From contig NZ_JAMZEB010000002.1 of assembly GCF_024172165.1 (NCBI RefSeq), forward strand, positions 7,027,501-7,091,500: a stretch of 64,000 bases of DNA, written 5' to 3'. This DNA is from Nonomuraea thailandensis (GTDB lineage Bacteria; Actinomycetota; Actinomycetes; Streptosporangiales; Streptosporangiaceae). The position numbers and the translations under genes are program-made. Below the pieces are notes generated by a model. The model worked only from the letters and a program-made list of their open reading frames with translations, made no database searches and was not told the origin of the DNA. Below, one piece after another: positions 58,742-64,000 of the stretch; the first letter of the stretch is position 1; every line of letters starts with the position of its first letter.

Positions 58742-59812
58742 TCAGGCGGGGCGTGGAGCGCGGGGCCGGGTGCGGGAGGCTTCGCCCCGGGCGTGCGCGG
58801 CGAACAACCGCGCCGCCTCCTCCGGGTCGCCCGCCGCCAGCGCCGCCACCAGGTCGTCATGGTGACCCGCCATGGCCGACCAGTCACCGGCGTAGAGCGG
58901 GTTGCCGACCACGTGCAGGCTCCACAGGTTCGACTCGATCGTCCGCCACAACCGCAGCAGGAAGGAGTTGCCGCAGGCCGCGCACACCCGGCGGTGGAAG
59001 GCGAGGTCCGCGTCGCGGAAGGCGCCGATGTCACCGTCGCGGGCCGCCTGCCGCATGGCCATCACGTCGGCCGAGAGCTGCCGCAACGTGTCGGGCTGGA
59101 TGCGGGCGGCGGCGCCGCGTGCGGCATACTCCTCCAGCAACACCCTGATGTCGCGCACCTCGCGAGCCTGCTCGTCCGAGATCTCCGCGACGTAGCTCCC
59201 CCGGTTGGGATAGGAGATGACCAGCCCCTCGTGCGCCAACCGTTTGATCGCCTCCCGGGCCGGGGCCTGGCTGGTGCCCACCCGGCGCGCGATCTCCGCC
59301 TCGACCAGCCGCTGCCCGGCCACCAGCTCGCCCGAGACGATCCAGCCGCGCAGCAGCGCGTAGACGCGGTCCGACAGCAGCTCCCTGGGCAGCACCTGGG
59401 CCGCGTCCGGCGCGATCTGCTGCTCCTGCCAGATGCGGGCCACCGTCGACTGCGACAGCCCGAGCTGGGTGGCCATCGTGCGGGTGGACGGCACGGCGCC
59501 GCCTCCGGCCGCGGCGGCGATCACCCGCTCGGCCTCCTGCCGTTCGGCGCTGCGCGGGCGCCCCGGCCTGGGCGCGTCGGCCAGGCCGTCGAGTCCGCGC
59601 TCGACGAAGCGGGCGCGCCACTTCGCCACGGTCGCCGGGCTCACCGACAGCCGGCTCGCGATGTCCTTGCGGGGCAGCCCCTCCGCGCACGCCAGCACGA
59701 TGCTGCTGCGCAGCGCCAGCCCGCCGCGGGGCTCGCGGCCGGCCCACTCGCGCAGGGTGGCGAGCTCCTCCGCCCCCAATACCAGCCGTTTGTCGTCCTC
59801 ATGTCCTGCCAC
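58742..59812 (-). CDS. GntR/FCD regulator fused to an IS630-type transposase HTH
   Basis: The 356-residue protein has two DNA-binding parts. Residues about 30-135 match the double-HTH N-terminus of IS630-type transposases (KDIASRLSVSPATVAKWRAR, then GLDGLADAPRPGRPR and a second helix set TMATQLGLSQSTVARIW). Residues about 145-212 are a GntR winged helix (TSQAPAREAIKRLAHEGL) and 215-340 an FCD sensor domain. No DDE catalytic domain remains. GTG 59812 has no ribosome site. It is divergent from the MalE/F/G-type operon, its probable target. Confidence 0.85.
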   Translation of the reverse strand: MAGHEDDKRLVLGAEELATLREWAGREPRGGLALRSSIVLACAEGLPRKDIASRLSVSPATVAKWRARFVERGLDGLADAPRPGRPRSAERQEAERVIAAAAGGGAVPSTRTMATQLGLSQSTVARIWQEQQIAPDAAQVLPRELLSDRVYALLRGWIVSGELVAGQRLVEAEIARRVGTSQAPAREAIKRLAHEGLVISYPNRGSYVAEISDEQAREVRDIRVLLEEYAARGAAARIQPDTLRQLSADVMAMRQAARDGDIGAFRDADLAFHRRVCAACGNSFLLRLWRTIESNLWSLHVVGNPLYAGDWSAMAGHHDDLVAALAAGDPEEAARLFAAHARGEASRTRPRAPRPA

Positions 59813-59880
59813 GCAGCAACTTTAACGTACTTATGACTCAGCTACTCGCAGGACACGTATTTGTAGCGTCACGTTTGCCC

Positions 59881-59909
59881 TTGACGGGCCCATGTGACCA
59901 ACGTATTAA
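59881..59909 (+). promoter_or_regulatory. Promoter of the MalE/F/G-type operon
   Basis: TTGACG (59881-59886), 17 bases, TATTAA (59904-59909), with a start near 59916. The 161-base gap to the fused GntR gene is A+T-rich and should hold that regulator's site, but no perfect palindrome is seen. Confidence 0.65.
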
Positions 59910-59973
59910 ATAATCGCTAATCGAGTATCGACCCATTAAAAGGCGTCGCAGATCTCGCCCCCTTGGAGGTGCG

Positions 59974-61245
59974 ATGCGTTCCCCCCGTTCATCCCTCGCC
60001 CTTTCAGCCCTCGGCTGCCTGTTCCTCGTCACCGGCTGCGGCGGGGGCGGCTTCGCCGGCGAATCCCAGGCACAGCAGAGCGAGGGCGGCCCGGTCACCG
60101 TCCGGATGCTGGTCAACATCAGCCCGAACCTCACCCAGACCTACTGGGACGGCCTGGTCAAGCCGTTCGAGCAGGCCAACCCCGGCATCGACGTCAAGAT
60201 CGAGGCCCCGACCGGCAAGGGCGTGGCCGACACGCTGCCGCAGCAGCTCGCCGCCGGCAACGCGCCCGACGTGGTGGAGACGCTGATGGCCGACGAGACG
60301 CTGGCCAAGCAGATGCTCGACCTGACCGACCAGGCGTGGACCAAGGACACCCCGCTGGCCGAGCAGGCCAAGCTGGGCGGCAAGCTCTACCAGGTCGGCG
60401 TCGGCGTGCAGGCCCAGTCGCTGGTCTTCTACAACAAGGCCGCCTTCGACAAGGCGGGCATCGAGCAGCCGCCGCAGACGTTCGACGAGCTCGAGACCGC
60501 GATGGGCGAGCTCAAGAAGGCCGGGTACCTGCCGCTGCAGACCGGCGGCGACTTCCTGACCGGCCTGCAGCTCCTGCAGCTGTCCAACCCCAGCCGCGCC
60601 CAGACGCACCCCGCCTGGCAGCAGGACGTCAAGGCCGGCAAGACCAAGGCGGGCGAGTCGCTGCTGCCCTACCTGGAGCGCTACCAGGGCTGGATCGACA
60701 AGGGGTACGTCGACAAGAACGCCCTCGGCCTGAAGTACGCCGACGCCGAGACCCAGTTCCTGTCCGGCAAGTCGGCCATGTACGTCATGGGAAGCTGGTT
60801 CACCGCCACCGAGGCCAAGGCCGACAAGGACTTCGAGGTCGGCGTCTTCCCGGCCCCGGTGGACAAGGGCCAGGCCTACCCGGGCCCGCAGGGCGCCACG
60901 CTCGCGGCCCCGTACATGATCCTCAAGTCCACGCCGAACAAGGACGCGGCGCTCAAGCTGGTCCAGTGGCTGGTCACCGACCCGGGGGCGGTCAAGAGCC
61001 AGCTCGCCCAGGACGGCAACTTCCGCACCGGCGTGGAGCGCGAGTTCACCCCGCTGGAGAAGCAGGTGCAGGAGATCCTCGACCAGGCCCCCTCCGGGGT
61101 GCCGCAGGGCGAGGGCTACGGTGACGCCACCCTGCCCAAGGGCTTCAACTCCGCGTGGAACACCGAGGTCCAGGGCCTGTACGTGGGCAAGTCGCCCAAG
61201 GAGGTCGCCGAAGGCGTGGACCGCTGGCTGGCCGGACGCTCATGA
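59974..61245 (+). CDS. Sugar ABC importer binding lipoprotein (MalE/UgpB class)
   Basis: The 423-residue protein has a signal peptide with lipobox VTGC, a short Gly/Gln linker, and an SBP_bac_1 fold (LVNISPNLTQTYWDGLVKPFE; GVQAQSLVFYNKAAFDKAGI; SGKSAMYVMGSWFTA). It collects an oligosaccharide outside the cell. GGAGGTG precedes ATG 59974. It is followed by two permease genes with ATGA overlaps and no ATPase. The GH95 and lactonase genes nearby suggest fuco-oligosaccharides or related sugars; not proved. Confidence 0.93.
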   Translation: MRSPRSSLALSALGCLFLVTGCGGGGFAGESQAQQSEGGPVTVRMLVNISPNLTQTYWDGLVKPFEQANPGIDVKIEAPTGKGVADTLPQQLAAGNAPDVVETLMADETLAKQMLDLTDQAWTKDTPLAEQAKLGGKLYQVGVGVQAQSLVFYNKAAFDKAGIEQPPQTFDELETAMGELKKAGYLPLQTGGDFLTGLQLLQLSNPSRAQTHPAWQQDVKAGKTKAGESLLPYLERYQGWIDKGYVDKNALGLKYADAETQFLSGKSAMYVMGSWFTATEAKADKDFEVGVFPAPVDKGQAYPGPQGATLAAPYMILKSTPNKDAALKLVQWLVTDPGAVKSQLAQDGNFRTGVEREFTPLEKQVQEILDQAPSGVPQGEGYGDATLPKGFNSAWNTEVQGLYVGKSPKEVAEGVDRWLAGRS

Positions 61246-62174
61246 CGCTCACCCGCGAGCAGGCACCTCCGGTCGCCGTGAAGGCGCCCGTTCCGAAGCG
61301 CAGGAATCACGACGGGCTGGCCACCACCCTCATGGTGGCCCCCGCCACCATCCTCTACACCGTGCTCCTGATCGTCCCGGTCGGCCTGGCCCTCTACCTG
61401 AGCCTGACCGACTGGGACGGCTTCAGCGCCGACCCCGCCTTCGTCGGCGCCGCCAACTACCTCGACCTGCTGGACGACCCCGAGCTGCAGCGCGCCTCCC
61501 TCGTCACGCTGCTGGTCGCGGCGGCCGGCACCGCGGGGCTGAACCTGCTCGGCCTCGGCTTCGCCCTCCTGGTCAACGGCAACTCCAGGGCCAACACGTT
61601 CTTCCGGATCGTGCTGTTCTACCCGCACGTGCTCAGCGCCCTGGTGGTCGGCTTCCTCTGGTCGGCCATCCTCGGCACCGGCGGCGCGGTCAACAACCTG
61701 GTCACGACCTGGGGCGGCGAGGTCATCCCGTTCCTGTCGGACCCGGCGTGGGCCACGGTTTCCATGATCGCGGTGCTGGTGTGGGCCGGGTTCGGCGTCA
61801 ACGTGGTGCTGTACCTGGCGGGCCTGCAGGCGGTGCCGCACTCGCTGATCGAGGCGGCCCGCATCGACGGCGCCACCCGCTGGCAGGTGTTCAGGAACGT
61901 GACGCTGCCCGCGCTCGGCCCCTCGGTGACCATCAACATCGTGCTGTCGCTGGTGACGCTGCTCAAGACGTACGACCTGGTGGTCTCGCTGACGGCGGGC
62001 GGCCCGGCCGGTCAGACGCAGACCGTCGCCTACCTCATCCTGTGGAACTCCTTCCACGACGCCCGCCTCGGCTTCGGCTCCGCCCAGTCGGTCCTGCTCA
62101 TGCTGGTGACGGCGGCGCTGGCGTTCGTGGTGACCAAGCTGCGCAGACGCGGCGAGCTGGCGGTGCACCAATGA
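61242..62174 (+). CDS. MalF/UgpA-type sugar ABC permease
   Basis: The 310-residue permease has six predicted helices and the loop EAARIDGATRWQVFRNVTLP that contacts the ATPase. It overlaps the binding-protein gene and the next permease by ATGA. Confidence 0.93.
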   Translation: MTLTREQAPPVAVKAPVPKRRNHDGLATTLMVAPATILYTVLLIVPVGLALYLSLTDWDGFSADPAFVGAANYLDLLDDPELQRASLVTLLVAAAGTAGLNLLGLGFALLVNGNSRANTFFRIVLFYPHVLSALVVGFLWSAILGTGGAVNNLVTTWGGEVIPFLSDPAWATVSMIAVLVWAGFGVNVVLYLAGLQAVPHSLIEAARIDGATRWQVFRNVTLPALGPSVTINIVLSLVTLLKTYDLVVSLTAGGPAGQTQTVAYLILWNSFHDARLGFGSAQSVLLMLVTAALAFVVTKLRRRGELAVHQ

Positions 62175-62980
62175 CCAAGAAGACCTTCCTGTGGGCCACC
62201 GTCGCCTTCATGCTCATCCCCCTGTACGTGCTGACCGTCAACGCGTTCAAGGGCCAGCAGGACATCCTGTCCAACCCGTTCGGCCTGGGCGGGCTGACCC
62301 TCGAACCGCTCGGCAGGGCGCTGACGAACCCGAACTTCAACGTGTTCAAGGGCTACGCGATCACGCTGCTGTTCGTGGTGGCGGTCAACGTGCTGTCGGT
62401 GGGCCTGGCCGCCCCCGCGGCGTACGTGATCGCCCGCAGCCCCAAGCGCCGCTTCCGTGTCCTCATGCTGTTCTTCCTGGCCGGCACGTTCATCCCCGGC
62501 CAGGTGCTGGTCATCCCCGTCGTGTACGTGCTCAAGACCTTCGGCCTGATGGGCACCATCCAGGGCTTCGTGCTGTTCGAGACCACGCTCACGCTGCCGT
62601 TCTCGATCTTCCTGTACGCGGGCTACATCGCCACCGTCCCGGCCGTGCTCGACCAGGCGGCGGCGGTGGACGGGGCGGGCAGGCTGCGCACGTTCTGGCA
62701 GATCGTCTTCCCGCTGATGCGGCCCGCGGTCGCCACGATGGTCATCCTCAACACCTTCTCGGTGTGGAACGACTTCGTGAACCCGCAGATCATCCTGGGC
62801 CCCGGCAGCGGCCTCTACACGGTCACCACCGGCGTGTACGCGGCGGTCAGCCAGTACTCCACCGACTACACGGTGGTCTTCCCGACGCTGCTGCTGGCCA
62901 TCGCGCCCCTGCTGATCTTCTTCGTCTTCATGCAACGGCACATCATCAGCGGCCTCACGGCAGGAGCAACGAAAGGTTGA
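62171..62980 (+). CDS. MalG/UgpE-type sugar ABC permease
   Basis: The 269-residue permease has six predicted helices and the loop QAAAVDGAGRLRTFWQIVFP. It completes the channel. The following gene starts two bases after its stop and so is surely co-transcribed. The missing ATPase is probably a shared MsiK-like protein encoded elsewhere. Confidence 0.93.
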   Translation: MTKKTFLWATVAFMLIPLYVLTVNAFKGQQDILSNPFGLGGLTLEPLGRALTNPNFNVFKGYAITLLFVVAVNVLSVGLAAPAAYVIARSPKRRFRVLMLFFLAGTFIPGQVLVIPVVYVLKTFGLMGTIQGFVLFETTLTLPFSIFLYAGYIATVPAVLDQAAAVDGAGRLRTFWQIVFPLMRPAVATMVILNTFSVWNDFVNPQIILGPGSGLYTVTTGVYAAVSQYSTDYTVVFPTLLLAIAPLLIFFVFMQRHIISGLTAGATKG

Positions 62981-62982
62981 CC

Positions 62983-64000
62983 ATGCGCGAGATCAAAGCG
63001 ACGGTGCCGCTCGGCGAGCCGCCGGCGTGGGCGGTGCTCGAGCGCAGGCTGTTCGACGCCCTCGACGAGGCGTGGCGCGGCTTCGCCGCCCGCTACTGCG
63101 GGCCCGACGGCCGGCTGATCTACCACGGCCCGGCGGCCGACCGGGACGGGGCCGACGACTTCTACGAGGCGTTCTTCAACTGGCCGACGCTCTACCAGCT
63201 CGGCGGCGCCGACGACCTGCTCGACGCCGCCAAGCACCACTGGGAGGGCATCACCAGGCAGCTCACCGAGCTGGGCTACCTGGTGGAGGAGTACGAGCGC
63301 GGCTACGACTGGTTCCACCAGGGCGAGTCGATGCTGCTGTTCTACGGCATCTGCGCGGCCGACCCGCGCGACGAGCTCTTCCGCGAGCGGGCCCGCCGCT
63401 TCGCCGACCTGTACCTGCCCGGCTCGGCCAACTACGACGCCGAGCACGACATCATCCGCGCCCCGCACAACGGCGCCGTCGGCCCCCGCTACGGCCTGCA
63501 GTGGGAGTGGGCCTCCTACCACACCGACCTGACCAGCATGCGGCCGTTCGGCCTGCCGCTGCGCGACCTGCCCGGCATCGAACGCTGGGAGGACCTGGGC
63601 GACCCGAGCAACGCCGCCCGGATGGGCGCGGCGATGAGCGAGCGCATCGGCCGCGGCGACGTGGCCGTCAACCTGGCCGCGACCAGCCTGGCCGTCAACG
63701 CCTGGCTGTACGACGGCGACGACCGCTACCGCGACTGGGCGTTGCGCTACATCGGCGCCTGGCAGCGCAGGGCCGAGGCCAACGACGGCGTCATCCCCGA
63801 CAACGTCGGCCCCTCGGGCGTGGTCGGCGAGTTGCACGGAGGCCGCTGGTACGGCGGCAACTACGGCTGGCAGTGGCCGCACGGCCTCTACAGCGTCGGC
63901 GCCGCCGCCGCGATCGCCGCGGTCAACGCGCACCTGCTGACCGGCGACGACGCCGCGCTCGCCATCGGGCGCGACCCCCTCGAAGCCGTGTACGGCCGCG
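62983..64000 (+). CDS. Unassigned protein in sugar-import operon, 3' end cut by window edge
   Basis: An open frame starts at ATG 62983, two bases after the permease gene, with GAAAGG upstream, and runs to the window end (339 complete codons). The product starts MREIKATVPLGEPPAWAVLE, has no signal peptide, and is rich in Trp, Tyr and His spaced along helices (YDWFHQGESMLLFYGI, RYGLQWEWASYH, GGNYGWQWPHGLYS). This pattern recalls (alpha/alpha)6 six-hairpin glycosidases or lyases. I do not recognise the family. As part of the operon it probably acts on the imported sugar in the cytosol. Confidence 0.7.
   Translation, partial: MREIKATVPLGEPPAWAVLERRLFDALDEAWRGFAARYCGPDGRLIYHGPAADRDGADDFYEAFFNWPTLYQLGGADDLLDAAKHHWEGITRQLTELGYLVEEYERGYDWFHQGESMLLFYGICAADPRDELFRERARRFADLYLPGSANYDAEHDIIRAPHNGAVGPRYGLQWEWASYHTDLTSMRPFGLPLRDLPGIERWEDLGDPSNAARMGAAMSERIGRGDVAVNLAATSLAVNAWLYDGDDRYRDWALRYIGAWQRRAEANDGVIPDNVGPSGVVGELHGGRWYGGNYGWQWPHGLYSVGAAAAIAAVNAHLLTGDDAALAIGRDPLEAVYGR

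Noticed and set aside
58742..59812. Insertion sequence considered because of the transposase-like HTH
   Set aside because: There is no DDE catalytic domain and no terminal inverted repeats or target duplication were seen; the protein is a full-length regulator.

Overview
The window is very G+C-rich, densely coded actinomycete DNA. Start codons are often GTG, and many neighbouring genes overlap as ATGA, GTGA or TTGA. Secreted proteins carry Tat, lipobox or Ala-rich signal peptides. The mix of plant-polysaccharide hydrolases, many ABC importers and GntR/IclR/TetR regulators suggests a soil actinomycete, perhaps of the Streptosporangiaceae (Nonomuraea-like); the family placement is inference. 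No rRNA, tRNA, CRISPR array, complete insertion sequence or prophage was recognised.

Layout, left half. 1-10034 is a glucuronoxylan/aldouronate locus: GH67 alpha-glucuronidase (cut by the window edge) faces a minus-strand operon of GH3, LplB- and LplC-type permeases, solute-binding lipoprotein, GH39 xylosidase and a DUF624 protein. A TTGACA-17-TATGTT promoter and a GAAACTTTC palindrome lie in front of it. 10488-16850 holds a taurine/nitrate-type ABC importer, an FAH-family hydrolase, a GntR regulator and an MFS carrier. 16991-23714 holds a lipoprotein, an IclR regulator, a class V aminotransferase, a GlcD/GlcF-type fused FAD/Fe-S oxidoreductase and a MatC-like carrier with an apparent one-base frameshift. 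23808-33300 is mixed: secreted proteins, an EthD-like protein, a GH27 alpha-galactosidase, an HTH-membrane-NBR1-type protein, an ABC exporter, a beta-helix protein and a snapalysin-like protease.

Layout, right half. 33352-37018 holds a divergent pair, secreted GH3-FN3-CBM2 and pectate lyase. Their shared promoter region carries a perfect CebR-type box, a GAAACTTTC site and a third LacI-type palindrome. 37238-39817 is a TetR regulator divergent from two Rossmann-fold oxidoreductases, around a perfect 19-bp inverted repeat. 39881-45483 is a dipeptide-type ABC operon with two ATPases fused. 45850-49840 is a GntR-racemase-RuBisCO-like protein-DUF1537 kinase operon. 49953-55449 is a GntR-enoyl-CoA hydratase-CoA transferase-signal-less binding-protein homologue-SDR-DUF4432 operon. 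55438-64000 holds a sugar-lactonase-type amidohydrolase, a GH95 fucosidase, a GntR regulator fused to a transposase-type HTH, and a MalE/F/G-type importer followed by an unassigned gene cut by the right edge.

Together the region reads as a plant cell-wall utilisation island. Secreted enzymes cut xylan, cellulose, pectin, galactosides and fucosides; importers bring in oligosaccharides, acids and peptides; cytosolic pathways then process rarer sugar acids. The two operons on either side of 49.9 kb are the best candidates for undescribed catabolic routes. No LacI-family regulator is encoded here although several LacI-type operators are visible, so those sites are probably read by regulators encoded elsewhere.
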